Source: Azospirillum sp. TSA2s
GTDB taxonomy: Bacteria > Pseudomonadota > Alphaproteobacteria > Azospirillales > Azospirillaceae
NCBI RefSeq assembly: GCF_004923315.1
Contig: NZ_CP039651.1
Span: 186,001 to 250,000 of the forward strand
Direction of reading: 5' to 3'
Length of the DNA: 64,000 bases
The notes under the pieces are model-generated. The model was not told where the DNA came from and made no database searches. It saw only the letters and a program-made list of their open reading frames with translations. Position 1 is the first letter of the stretch. Each line of letters begins with the position of its first letter. The position numbers and the translations under genes were made by a program. Shown here piece after piece: positions 45,626-54,393 of this stretch.

Positions 45626-47024
45626 ACTGTTCCGTACCGCCAGTTTCCGGCTGGCCGCCGCCTTCGCTCTCATCTTCGCGGTGTCGGCGCTGATCCTGGG
45701 GGGAGTGGTCTATTGGACCACCCACGCGGCGTTGGAACAGCAGATGAACAGCCGGATCATGGCCGATTTTGACCGGCTTCGCGGTGAATTCCAGACCGGC
45801 GGTCAGGCGCAGCTCGCTGCCGAGGTGCGGCGCACCGCTGGCCGTCCGGGCGCGCTGCATGAACTTGTCGCCGATGCAGGCGGCACCATTCTGGCCGGCG
45901 ATATGACGGCGGTTCCTCAGCCGGGCTGGAGTACCATCGAACCGCACCGGATGCCCAGCGACGAGAGCGAACTCGTGGGGATCCGCACCCTGACGGTCCG
46001 GTTGCCGGACAGCACACTGCTGGCGGTCGGTGACGATCTTGAATGGATAGAGGATGCCGACGAGGCGATCTTCCACGCATTTTCCGTCGCGGTGCTGGTA
46101 ACGCTCGGGCTTGGGATCGCCGGCGGTGCTCTGTTGAGCGTGGCTTTCCTGCAGCGGGTGGATGCCATCTCGCGCACGGCGGAAGCGATCATCGCCGGTG
46201 ACTTGGCCAGCCGCATCCCGGTGCGGGGAACCGGCGACGACCTCGACCGGCTGTCGAATACGCTTAACCACATGCTCGGCCGCATCGCCGATCTGATGGA
46301 GGGGTTGCGGCAGGTGTCCAACGACATCGCCCACGATTTGCGCACGCCATTGGCGCGGCTGCGACAGCGTCTGGAACGGGTGCGGGCGACCGCCGCATCG
46401 GTCGACGACTACGCGGTCGCGGTGGACGCTGCCCTGGCGGAAACCGACACGCTGCTGGAGACTTTCGCCGCGCTGCTGCGCATCGCCCAGATCGAAGGCG
46501 GCGCCCGGCCGCCGGTTCGCGACCCGGTCGAGCTTCACGTGATCGTGGAAACGGTGGTCGAGGCCTTCACCCCCTCGGCCGAAGAGGACGGCAAGATCCT
46601 GGTCAGTCCACGGCTCGACCCGGCGGTGGTCGCGGGCGACCGCGAGTTGCTGACCCAAATGCTCGTCAATCTCGTGGAGAACGCCATTCGCCACACCCCG
46701 GCCGGAACGCGCATCGAGGTAGATCTCACCGCCGGTTCCGGGGTGGTGCGGTTGACGATCGCCGATGATGGCCCCGGTGTGCCGGCCGAAGAGCGTGGGC
46801 GCATATTCCGCCGCTTCTACCGGCTGGAGCGGAGCCGCACCACTGATGGCAGCGGGCTCGGCCTCAGTCTGGTGAAAGCCATTGCGGACCGTCACGAGGC
46901 GACGGTTTCCGTATCGGACAACCGCCCGGGCCTGCGGGTATCGCTTGACTTCAATCTCCATGACGGCGCGTCGGCCCAGCCGGCCGGGGGCGGTCACCCG
47001 GTCACGGCACAGCATTCGAGGTGA
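45609..47024 (+). CDS. Two-component sensor histidine kinase (471 aa)
   Basis: Two membrane segments (about residues 13-35 and 158-180) flank a periplasmic sensor of about 120 residues. HAMP follows, then the phospho-acceptor VSNDIAHDLRTPLARLRQRL (His), N-box LVNLVENAIRHTPAGT, and G-boxes IADDGPGVP and GSGLGLSLVKAI. It should phosphorylate the response regulator upstream. The signal is unknown. Confidence 0.92.
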   Translation: MTTLPRLFRTASFRLAAAFALIFAVSALILGGVVYWTTHAALEQQMNSRIMADFDRLRGEFQTGGQAQLAAEVRRTAGRPGALHELVADAGGTILAGDMTAVPQPGWSTIEPHRMPSDESELVGIRTLTVRLPDSTLLAVGDDLEWIEDADEAIFHAFSVAVLVTLGLGIAGGALLSVAFLQRVDAISRTAEAIIAGDLASRIPVRGTGDDLDRLSNTLNHMLGRIADLMEGLRQVSNDIAHDLRTPLARLRQRLERVRATAASVDDYAVAVDAALAETDTLLETFAALLRIAQIEGGARPPVRDPVELHVIVETVVEAFTPSAEEDGKILVSPRLDPAVVAGDRELLTQMLVNLVENAIRHTPAGTRIEVDLTAGSGVVRLTIADDGPGVPAEERGRIFRRFYRLERSRTTDGSGLGLSLVKAIADRHEATVSVSDNRPGLRVSLDFNLHDGASAQPAGGGHPVTAQHSR

Positions 47025-47028
47025 CACG

Positions 47029-47700
47029 ATGTCTGTCCCGCTCCACGGCCTGATTCCCCAACTTCTGACCAGCTACGGCTATTGGCTGATCGCCGGTGTG
47101 GTTGCGCTGGAAAGCATGGGGCTGCCCTTGCCGGGAGAGACGACTCTGATCGCCGGATCGATCCTGGCGGCGGCATCTCCGGATTTCCGGATCGAGTTCG
47201 TGATCGGCGCGGCGGCTGCGGGTGCTGTGGTGGGTGACAATGTCGGCTTCCTGATCGGTCGGCGCTACGGCTACCGGCTGCTGGTGCGCTATGGGGCGCT
47301 CTTGCGGTTGACCGAACCCCGGCTGCGGCTCGGCCAGTACCTGTTCCAACGGCACGGTGGCAAGGTCGTGCTGCTCGGGCGGTTCGTGGCGCTGCTGCGG
47401 GTGCTGACCGCGCTGCTCGCCGGCGCCAACCGTATGTGTTGGCGCCGATTCCTGGTCGCCAATGCCTGCGGCGGGCTGCTCTGGTCCATTGCGTTCGGAC
47501 TGGGCGGCTGGAGCTTCGGGCAGGCACTGGAGCGTTATCATGGCCCTCTGGCGGTCGGTGCCGGCGGCATCGCCCTGGTCGCCGCCGTTTTGGGTTGGCG
47601 ATATGCGCGGCGTCATGAAGAACGCCTGCAGCGTGCCGCAGACCGGGCCTTCGCCGATCCCCGCCAGTCTCCCGAACTCACCCGAACGCTCCAGCCCTAG
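47029..47700 (+). CDS. DedA-family membrane protein (223 aa)
   Basis: DedA motifs: ALESMGLPLPGETTLIAGSI near the start, GDNVGFLIGRRYGYRLLVRY, and GGKVVLLGRFVALLRVLTAL. DedA proteins are flippase-like inner-membrane proteins acting on polyprenyl phosphates and envelope stress. The ATG at 47029 is 4 nt after the kinase stop, implying co-transcription. Four to five membrane segments are predicted. Confidence 0.9.
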   Translation: MSVPLHGLIPQLLTSYGYWLIAGVVALESMGLPLPGETTLIAGSILAAASPDFRIEFVIGAAAAGAVVGDNVGFLIGRRYGYRLLVRYGALLRLTEPRLRLGQYLFQRHGGKVVLLGRFVALLRVLTALLAGANRMCWRRFLVANACGGLLWSIAFGLGGWSFGQALERYHGPLAVGAGGIALVAAVLGWRYARRHEERLQRAADRAFADPRQSPELTRTLQP

Positions 47701-47784
47701 CCTTCGGCGTCACGCACGAAGCGCCCCGCACTGCCCATCTGTCTGCCCGGCCTGTCATCGCATCGAAACTAGTGGACCTCGCTC

Positions 47785-48393
47785 ATGGAAGCTCTGAATC
47801 GGCATCTGTTCCTCCTGCTGAACGCCCCGCCCGATCCACAGACCATGCTTCTGCTGCTGGCACGCTTCCTGGCGGATGACGTGGTGGTGCTGGCGGCGGC
47901 GCTGATCGCGGTGCTGTGGGTGTGGGGACGGCGCAACGGGCGTTCTGCCCTGGTCGGCGCCGGTTGCGCCCTGCTGACGGCGGCCCTGATCAACACGGTG
48001 ATCGGCGCCTTCTGGCAGCATCCGCGCCCCTTCATGATCGGGTTGGGGCACCAGCTGATCCCGCATGCGGCCGACTCATCCTTCCCCAGCGATCATGCGA
48101 CCTTCATGTGGACGATCGGGATCAGCCTGTTGCTGCGCGGATCCTGGCCGCGGTTGGGCTGGGGGATGATGGCCTTCGGCGTCGGCGTCGCCTGGGCGCG
48201 CATCTATCTCGGTGTTCACTTCCCGCTGGACATGGCCGGCGCGCTTCTGGTCGCCACCACGGCATCGCTGCTGGTCGTTCCGGTCCGGCCCCTAATCGAC
48301 CGGATGCTGACGCCGGCCATCATACGGCTTTACGAGGGAACCGTGCGGCTTCTGCATCTGCCCGCCGTCCTGTTCCCGCTGGACCGCGGGTGA
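47785..48393 (+). CDS. PAP2-superfamily phosphatase, BcrC-like (202 aa)
   Basis: The PAP2 catalytic signature is spread over three motifs: FWQHPRPFMIG (the Arg-Pro motif; the usual Lys is not evident), SSFPSDHATFMW, and ARIYLGVHFPLDM. These belong to undecaprenyl-pyrophosphate or lipid phosphatases in the inner membrane. It sits between two DedA genes, and recycling of carrier lipid is the coherent guess. Confidence 0.88.
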   Translation: MEALNRHLFLLLNAPPDPQTMLLLLARFLADDVVVLAAALIAVLWVWGRRNGRSALVGAGCALLTAALINTVIGAFWQHPRPFMIGLGHQLIPHAADSSFPSDHATFMWTIGISLLLRGSWPRLGWGMMAFGVGVAWARIYLGVHFPLDMAGALLVATTASLLVVPVRPLIDRMLTPAIIRLYEGTVRLLHLPAVLFPLDRG

Positions 48394-48400
48394 GGGCGCG

Positions 48401-49033
48401 GTGGGGCATCTTCTCGAAGCGCTCGGGTCGATCATCGTGTCGGTCATCGCGACGCTGGGGTATCCCGGCGTCGCGATGCTGATGGCGCTGGAATCCGCCT
48501 GCATTCCGCTGCCGTCGGAGGTCATCATGCCCTTCGCCGGCTATCTCGTCTCGACAGGACACTTCAACCTGATGCTGGTCGCCACCGTCGGCGCCATCGG
48601 CTGCAACCTGGGGTCCGAGATCGCCTATGCGGTGGGACGGCGGGGCGGACGTCCGCTCATCCGGCGCTGGGGCCGCTACGTCCTGCTCGACGAGCACGAC
48701 CTCGATCTGGCGGAGCGCTTCTTCTCCCGGCTCGGCGGACCGGCGGTGCTGGTCGCCCGGCTGCTGCCGGTGGTGCGGACCTTCATCGCCTTTCCCGCCG
48801 GGATGGCCGGGATGCCGAGGCTCCGCTTCCATCTCTACACCTTCATCGGTTCCTGGCCCTGGTGCTTCGGGCTGGCCTATGTCGGCTACGCGCTGGGAGA
48901 ACGCTGGAACAGCGACCCGACGCTGAGGGACTGGATGCATCGCTTCGACGTTCTGGTGATCGTCGTGATGGTGGCGGCGGTGGCCTGGTTCCTATGGCGG
49001 CGACTGCGCACCCCGGCGAAGCCGAACCGTTGA
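48401..49033 (+). CDS. DedA-family membrane protein, second copy (210 aa)
   Basis: GTG start at 48401. DedA motifs: LESACIPLPSEVIMPFAGYL, GSEIAYAVGRRGGRPLIRRW, and VLVARLLPVVRTFIAFPAGM. It is divergent from the first DedA (47029), with four to five membrane segments. The start lies 7 nt after the PAP2 stop, so both are in one operon. Confidence 0.9.
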   Translation: MGHLLEALGSIIVSVIATLGYPGVAMLMALESACIPLPSEVIMPFAGYLVSTGHFNLMLVATVGAIGCNLGSEIAYAVGRRGGRPLIRRWGRYVLLDEHDLDLAERFFSRLGGPAVLVARLLPVVRTFIAFPAGMAGMPRLRFHLYTFIGSWPWCFGLAYVGYALGERWNSDPTLRDWMHRFDVLVIVVMVAAVAWFLWRRLRTPAKPNR

Positions 49034-49251
49034 TCGCCCCCGTTGCCTGCCGGCACTCCGGTCCGAATTGGGCCTTACCGCTGGCGAGTTGCCGGTCTTG
49101 GTTGCCCGATCCAGCGGGTCTGCCGCCGGTCATGGCGAAGCCGCGGCCTCGATCTTACCAAACCGTATAGCACTCGCCAAAGGCCAGTAAACCAGCCCCG
49201 CCTAGGATCGTCTGTACCGGGGCATGACGCCCCGCAACAGGAGCGATTCGT

Positions 49252-49605
49252 ATGAAGACCGTCATGAAGCCCGCGTCTGCGATCTGTGCGGCACTGCTGG
49301 TAGCTGGCATCGGTTATGGCGCGCACGCCGCCCAGAAGACCCATGAAGACGCCCGTGACCTGTCGGCGCTGTCGCAGGCGAAGATCTCGTTGTCGCAGGC
49401 GGTGACCGCTGCCGAACAGGAAACCGGCGGCAAGGCACTGTCTGCCGACATCCTGCAGGAAAATGGAAAGGTGGCCTTCGGTGTCGAGGTCGCCAAGGAC
49501 AAGGCGACCGAGACTGTGGTCGTGGACGCAGCCTCCGGCAGTGTTGTGAAGCGTCATGTCGCACAGGGCGATGCTGAAGAGCAGGAAGACAACGACGCCG
49601 AATGA
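49252..49605 (+). CDS. Exported PepSY-domain protein (117 aa)
   Basis: A signal peptide (about residues 1-26, ending AHA) is followed by one PepSY-like domain: ISLSQAVTAAEQETGGKALS, then VAFGVEVAKDKATETVVVDA. Its acidic tail (EEQEDNDAE) is typical of small periplasmic PepSY proteins linked to metal or envelope stress. The ATG follows CAGGAGCGATTCGT. It is the last plus-strand gene of the cluster and has a strong terminator behind it. Confidence 0.8.
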   Translation: MKTVMKPASAICAALLVAGIGYGAHAAQKTHEDARDLSALSQAKISLSQAVTAAEQETGGKALSADILQENGKVAFGVEVAKDKATETVVVDAASGSVVKRHVAQGDAEEQEDNDAE

Positions 49606-49624
49606 TCTTGATGACGTCCGTGTC

Positions 49625-49658
49625 TGGCCCGGAAGGAGACTTCCGGGCCATTTTCTTT
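49625..49658 (+). terminator. Intrinsic terminator after the PepSY gene
   Basis: Arms TGGCCCGGAAG (49625-49635) and CTTCCGGGCCA (49640-49650) form a perfect 11-bp stem over a GAGA loop, followed by TTTTCTTT. This is a textbook intrinsic terminator. Confidence 0.9.
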
Positions 49659-49847
49659 GGATCGGCACCGGCTCCAGCGCCCTTGAAGGCATGTCGAATA
49701 TGCCGGCGGCCCCCTCCCGCACCCCCACCGCCGACACATCGAAAAGGCGCGATGGGAATGCCCACCGCGCCTCTCCCCTTCGGAAGGTCCGACTATTGTG
49801 TCGTCAGCCCCGTCAAACCGGCAGCCGCTGTTCGGCGCGATGGTCAC

Positions 49848-50249
49848 TCAGTCATGTGTGCCGTTGCTGTCCATGGTATCGAGCAGGGTCGTCAAAGCCT
49901 TCTTGCACGCGGCCACCGTCGGGGCGCTATCGCGCAAAGCCGACAGTGCCCCGTCGATGGCTTTGTCGACCGCATGCCACTGGCTCGGTGCTCGGGGCTT
50001 CAGGCCCGCTTCCGCCTCGTCCCATGACGTTTCAAGATCCTTGATGCGGATCTTCGCGCCCGCAAGGTCCCCTTTATCGACCAGGGCCGCCGTATCGACG
50101 ACAATCTTGCGGAAGCCCGAGATGTCGCCCAGTCCGGCAGACGCTTCGGCCTGCGAAACCGCGCCTGCCACCGGCATGAAATATGTGACTGCCACGGCAC
50201 CCGTGGCAACGAGCGCAACAGCGGTGAGTGCGATCCAGGAGTGTTTCAT
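49848..50249 (-). CDS. Exported hypothetical protein (133 aa)
   Basis: The start at 50249 (MKHSWIALTAVALVATGAVA) gives a signal peptide or N-terminal anchor. The mature part is helical, with repeating short helices (VDKAIDGALSALRDSAPTVA, then ACKKALTTLLDTMD). No family is recognised. It lies 34 nt downstream of the COG4705-like gene on the same strand, probably in one transcript. Confidence 0.6.
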   Translation of the reverse strand: MKHSWIALTAVALVATGAVAVTYFMPVAGAVSQAEASAGLGDISGFRKIVVDTAALVDKGDLAGAKIRIKDLETSWDEAEAGLKPRAPSQWHAVDKAIDGALSALRDSAPTVAACKKALTTLLDTMDSNGTHD

Positions 50250-50283
50250 CGACGATCTCTGCTTTGCATGAAGGAAAGGATGA

Positions 50284-51078
50284 TCAGGCTTCATCGCCTA
50301 CGGATCCATTGCGATGCTGAGCGGTGGTGACGCTCACCATCGCCACCAGGGCCACGATGACGACCAGGAAGACGGCGCTGGTCATGATCGTGCCGAGCCC
50401 CAGACCACCGTACTGCTGGGCCTGCGACAGGAAATCGCCCAGCGATGCGCCAAGCGGCCGCGTCAGCACATAAGCGATCCAGAAGGTCAGGATCGGGTTG
50501 GCGCCGCGGTAGTAGGCCAACGTGACAAGCGCGATCAGCCCGCCGAAGACGAGCACGCCGAGCCGGAAGCCGAGTTGGAGCGCCTCGGTCGCAAGGTCAC
50601 CGGCCGCCGTGCCCAGGGCGAAGGTGAAGAGGATCGCCGTCCAGTAGAACACCTCGCGACGGCTGGTGACGATGGTGTGGATCGACAGGGTCCGTTCAGC
50701 CGCATACCAAGTGGCGAAAATCGCCGCCAGAGCCACCGCGAACACCGTGGTGCTGACGTAGAGACTGACGTTCAGGCCGTCCGTCAGCGCATCCGTGATC
50801 TGGGTCCCGACGACGCTGACCAGAACGACGGTCAACCAGTAGATCCAGGGTACATAAGCCCGCGCACGCAGTTGCAGCAGCAACGCGCCGCCCAGCAGCA
50901 TGGCCATGATCCCGCCGGTCAGGCCGGTCCCCAGGCCGACATGGACGGCCAGATAGTCGGCCCCGGTTTCGCCCACCGTGGTGGACATAATCTTGATGAT
51001 CCAGAAGATGAGCGTAACCTCCGGCACCTTGTTCAGCATACCGGCGCCGGACGCCCGTGCGTCGTGTGTCGCGTGCAT
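50284..51078 (-). CDS. COG4705-like multi-spanning membrane protein (264 aa)
   Basis: The start at 51078 (MHATHDARASGAGMLNKVPE) excludes upstream frame that is non-coding. About seven to eight membrane segments are present, with repeats such as DYLAVHVGLGTGLTGGIMAM, FYWTAILFTFALGTAAGDLA and FWIAYVLTRPLGASLGDFLS (a duplicated ALGTAAGD / RPLGASLGD motif). This matches my memory of COG4705, an uncharacterised membrane family that often sits near two-component systems and PepSY proteins. The IS6-family element lies 170 nt upstream. Confidence 0.7.
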   Translation of the reverse strand: MHATHDARASGAGMLNKVPEVTLIFWIIKIMSTTVGETGADYLAVHVGLGTGLTGGIMAMLLGGALLLQLRARAYVPWIYWLTVVLVSVVGTQITDALTDGLNVSLYVSTTVFAVALAAIFATWYAAERTLSIHTIVTSRREVFYWTAILFTFALGTAAGDLATEALQLGFRLGVLVFGGLIALVTLAYYRGANPILTFWIAYVLTRPLGASLGDFLSQAQQYGGLGLGTIMTSAVFLVVIVALVAMVSVTTAQHRNGSVGDEA

Positions 51079-51247
51079 TGGATGGCTCCTTCGCATGTTC
51101 GCGGTGAATTCGCGGCTCGGAAGAAGCCTAGGGTCGGCAAGGTTCGCCGGCGGTGGACCCGGTGTTGAAAAATCCCAATGTCGGAAGTGAGTGCTACCGG
51201 AGCATACGCGGTCCGAGATGAGAGAACGAAGCGGCGTCGCTTTTCCT

Positions 51248-52139
51248 GGCTCTGTTGCAAAGTTGGCTGGCACCCGGCGGAATGGCTGGACGTTGGAGGG
51301 AGTCAAACCGTGTCGGACTTCAAGGGTCGCCATTTCGAGGGCGAGATCGTGCTGTGGGCCGTTCGCTGGTACTGCCGGTACGGGATCAGCTACGGTGACC
51401 TCGAGCAGATAATGGCCGAGCGCGGCGTCACGGTCGACCACACCACGATCTACCGTTGGGTCCAGAAGTGTGCCCCCGAGATCGAGAAACGGCTGTGCTG
51501 GCAGTGGCGCTGCCCACGATCGACCAGTTGGCGGGTCGATGAAACCTATGTGAAGGTCGGTGGCAAGTGGGCTTACCTGTACCAAGCCGTCGACAAGCAC
51601 GGCAACACCATCGACTTCTACCTTTCGCCCACGCGGAATACCGCGGCCGCCAAGCGTTTCCTCGGCAAGGCGCTGAACGGCCTGAAGGATTGGGAGAAGC
51701 CGATGGTCATCAACACCGACAAGGCGCCCACCTATGGGCCAGCCCTAGCGGAGCTGAAGGCCGAGGGCAAATGTCCCGAGGAGACGGAGCATCGGCAGGT
51801 CAAGTACCTGAACAATGTCGTCGAGGCCGACCACGGCAAGTTGAAGCAGCTGATTCGGCCGGTGCGGGGCTTCAAGACCCTGAAGACGGCTTATGCGACG
51901 ATCAAGGGGTTCGAGGTGATGCGTGCGCTCCGCAAAGGGCAGGCGGCCGCCTTCAACCTGACCCGCGACATGCAGGGCGAGGAGCGCCTTGTCGAGCGCG
52001 CCTTCAACGTCGGCCCCTGCGTGCTCGCCGAAGCCGTTCAACTCGTCAATCAGCAGCTCGAACTCCAGGCTGCGTAGCCTCCGGCAGTGATTCCGGTCGT
52101 CATCATCACGTGCCTACAGGAAGAGTTTGCAACAGAGCC
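51248..52139 (+). mobile_element. IS6-family insertion sequence (892 bp)
   Basis: Ends GGCTCTGTTGCAAA (51248) and TTTGCAACAGAGCC (ending 52139) are perfect 14-bp inverted repeats typical of the IS6/IS26 group. The flanking 8-mers (CTTTTCCT and CACAATGT) differ, so no target duplication is present; the element may have mediated rearrangement of its neighbourhood. Confidence 0.95.
51310..52077 (+). CDS. IS6-family DDE transposase (255 aa)
   Basis: Start GTG at 51310 (SDFKGRHFEGEIVLWAVRWY). DDE core: WRVDETYVKVGGKWAYLYQA (first Asp), VINTDKAPTYGPAL (second Asp), and NNVVEADHGKLKQLIRPVRG (Glu). The N-terminal zinc finger/HTH region (LEQIMAERGVTVDHTTIYRW) recognises the inverted repeats. Length matches IS26-like transposases. 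Confidence 0.95.
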   Translation: MSDFKGRHFEGEIVLWAVRWYCRYGISYGDLEQIMAERGVTVDHTTIYRWVQKCAPEIEKRLCWQWRCPRSTSWRVDETYVKVGGKWAYLYQAVDKHGNTIDFYLSPTRNTAAAKRFLGKALNGLKDWEKPMVINTDKAPTYGPALAELKAEGKCPEETEHRQVKYLNNVVEADHGKLKQLIRPVRGFKTLKTAYATIKGFEVMRALRKGQAAAFNLTRDMQGEERLVERAFNVGPCVLAEAVQLVNQQLELQAA

Positions 52140-52159
52140 CACAATGTCGCTAGTTGAAC

Positions 52160-52597
52160 TCACTTGAAGGCGACGAGGATCACGCCACCGGTGATCAGCG
52201 CGATCCCTACCCAGTTGGTCGCCGACAACCTCTCCCCCAGAAAGGCGACGCCGAACACGGCAACCAGCACCACGCTGAGCTTGTCGAGCGGGGCGACCTG
52301 TGACGCCGGCCCCAGTTTCAGCGCCCGGAAATAGCAGAGCCAAGAGGCTCCGGTGGCCAGTCCGGACAGAACGAGAAACAGCCAGGTATTTGGAGCGATC
52401 GCCGAGGGCGACAGGGTCTCGCCGGAGGTCAAAACAATGCCGATGAGCAGAACGAAGATCACCGCAGTCCGGATCAGCGTCGCCACATCCGAGTTGACAC
52501 CCGCAACCCCGACCTTGGCAAGTATGGCGGTCAAAGCAGCAAAACACGCCGACAACAGTGCCCATATCGCCCATGTCGGAAACTCACCATCGGCCAT
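52160..52597 (-). CDS. EamA/DMT-family small transporter (145 aa)
   Basis: One EamA module: WAIWALLSACFAALTAILAK, LFLVLSGLATGASWLCYFRA, then QVAPLDKLSVVLVAVFGVAF and GERLSATNWVGIALITGGVI. Five membrane segments are predicted. Single-module DMT proteins work as dimers; substrate unknown. The start at 52597 (MADGEFPTWAIWALL). It ends only 21 nt from the IS6 end. Confidence 0.85.
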   Translation of the reverse strand: MADGEFPTWAIWALLSACFAALTAILAKVGVAGVNSDVATLIRTAVIFVLLIGIVLTSGETLSPSAIAPNTWLFLVLSGLATGASWLCYFRALKLGPASQVAPLDKLSVVLVAVFGVAFLGERLSATNWVGIALITGGVILVAFK

Positions 52598-52992
52598 TGT
52601 CTCGCTTCCTTGTCCTTGTCCTTGTCGGCTTTGTAATCGGCTGGGGACGCCTGCCATTTACTAGAGCAAATCAGGATCCCGGAAAGTCCGGATTTTATCA
52701 CGTTAAATCATATAGTTATTGCTAAAAATTAAGCTTCATAAACAGCCTTCGCCAAGCCTCCGGCTCGGTTCAAGGCGGCAATCGACATCCCAGACGCGAA
52801 TGCGAATGAGTAGCATTGACGCCGCGGTGGATTCTCTGTATTCGCTGTTGCAGCCAAGCGACGCGACGATCACCGCCTTCGCATCCCGGCATTCCGGGGA
52901 AGCGGCAGCATCGTCCGGCGGCGGCCTTGAAAATCCGTCCTTACCCTCGAAGAGCTGTGCCGGTATGGGCCAGCGGATTTCCGGATGCTCGG
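52598..52992. other. Intergenic region between the EamA and fecI-like genes
   Basis: This divergent interval should hold both promoters. An AT-rich stretch (52690-52735) contrasts with the surroundings. No gene or well-formed motif is evident. Confidence 0.4.
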
Positions 52993-53484
52993 GTGACCGA
53001 TACGACCTTGAAGGGGCTGTTCCTGGCCCACAAGCGCAACATCCAGGCCTATCTGACCCGCCGGTTGAAGGATGCGGAAGTCGCTGCCGATCTGACGCAG
53101 GAAACCTTCTTGCGCTACGCCGAGCAGAGCAGCGCCATCACTTACGACCGGTCGTATCTTTACCGAACCGCGCACAATCTGGCTGTCGACCACATGCGCC
53201 ACCAGACACGTCGGCCGGTTCAGCTGACGGCGGACGACAACTTGGAAGCCATTCCAGAGGACCGGCCATCGCTGGAGGACGCGGCCTCGGCCAAGCAAAG
53301 TTTTGTCCGCCTGCGGCAGGCGGTGGCGGAGCTTCCCGAGCGCACCCGGCTGATTTTCACGCTCGTCCGCCTCGAAGGACTGACCTACGCGCAAGCCGCC
53401 GAACGGCTCGGCCTCTCCGAAAGCTCAATCCAGAAGCATCTGGCAAAAGCACTGGAGCGCATCATGGAGCGTATGGAGTCGTGA
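52993..53484 (+). CDS. FecI-type ECF sigma factor (163 aa)
   Basis: The GTG at 52993 begins TDTTLKGLFLAHKRNIQAYL. Region 2: RRLKDAEVAADLTQETFLRY, SYLYRTAHNLAVDHMRHQTR. Region 4: LPERTRLIFTLVRLEGLTYA, QAAERLGLSESSIQKHLAKA. This is the FecI-like iron-starvation sigma group that is usually followed by a FecR and a TonB receptor; only fecR (truncated) remains here. Confidence 0.9.
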   Translation: MTDTTLKGLFLAHKRNIQAYLTRRLKDAEVAADLTQETFLRYAEQSSAITYDRSYLYRTAHNLAVDHMRHQTRRPVQLTADDNLEAIPEDRPSLEDAASAKQSFVRLRQAVAELPERTRLIFTLVRLEGLTYAQAAERLGLSESSIQKHLAKALERIMERMES

Positions 53485-53577
53485 TGGGAAAAATATCGCC
53501 CACTCCTTACCGACCTCCGACGCTCTGTGCGTCCTATGGTGCAGGAGCAACGAAACGGATGCCGCTCCGTTCGGACA

Positions 53578-54393
53578 ATGGATCGAACCGTGCTTGACGA
53601 CGACCAGCGACAGATCAAGGCCGAAGCGACGGAATGGGTGGTGCGGCTGTGCGGCCGTCCGCTCGACGCCGGTCAGAAGAAGGCTTTCGACCGTTGGTTG
53701 GCCCGCAGCCCGGTCCACCACCATATGTTCGAGCGAGCCTCCGCACTCTGGCAAGATCTCGGTCAACTCCGCGATTGCGCTGCATTGCCCATACCGGCGA
53801 TGGCATCTGCTTATTCCCACTCGCGCCGTGCCAGGGGGAGACGTTCCGCCTGGGGGCATATCACCGCGCTGGCCGCTTCGCTGCTTATCATATGCGGCCT
53901 TGGCGGTCTGTGGTTCGGTAACCCGCTGCCGACGCTAATGGCGGATCACGCTACCGCCCCCGGCGAACTCCGCATGGTGACGATGCCGGACGGCAGCATC
54001 GCCGAACTTGGCCCGGCAAGCGCCATCGTTGTCCGTTTCACGGCCGAAGAGCGGCGGATCGAACTGCTGTCCGGCCTTGTCCACCTCTCGGTTGTGCCGA
54101 AGGCCAAAGCCGAAGGACGGCCGTTTGTCGTTGAGGCCGCCAACGGCAGCGCGGAAGCGCTCGGAACCCGTTTCACGGTGGAACGCGGGCCGGATTCGGT
54201 GAACGTGACCGTTACCGAACACGACGTGCGGGTGGCGGTGGCAGGAAGCGCCGACCGGCCGGGCGGTACCCTGGTGCTGTCGCCCGGCCAGACCGTCCAC
54301 TACGATGCAAAGCGCGGGCTTGGAACGGTCGACGTCACCGACCTTGAGACCGCTGACGCCTGGCTGCATGGTCGCTTGGGCATTGTCACATAA
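53578..54393 (+). pseudogene. FecR-type anti-sigma regulator, 3' truncated by an IS6-family element
   Basis: The N-terminal cytoplasmic part (ATEWVVRLCGRPLDAGQKKA) and one membrane segment (ALAASLLIICGLGGLWFG) precede the FecR periplasmic domain (LRMVTMPDGSIAELGPASAI, then RIELLSGLVHLSV, GTRFTVERGPDSVNVTVTEH). The natural C-terminus (STN-binding region) is absent: the frame runs into the second IS at 54379 and stops at 54393 after 271 residues. An alternative start at 53527 is possible. Confidence 0.85.
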
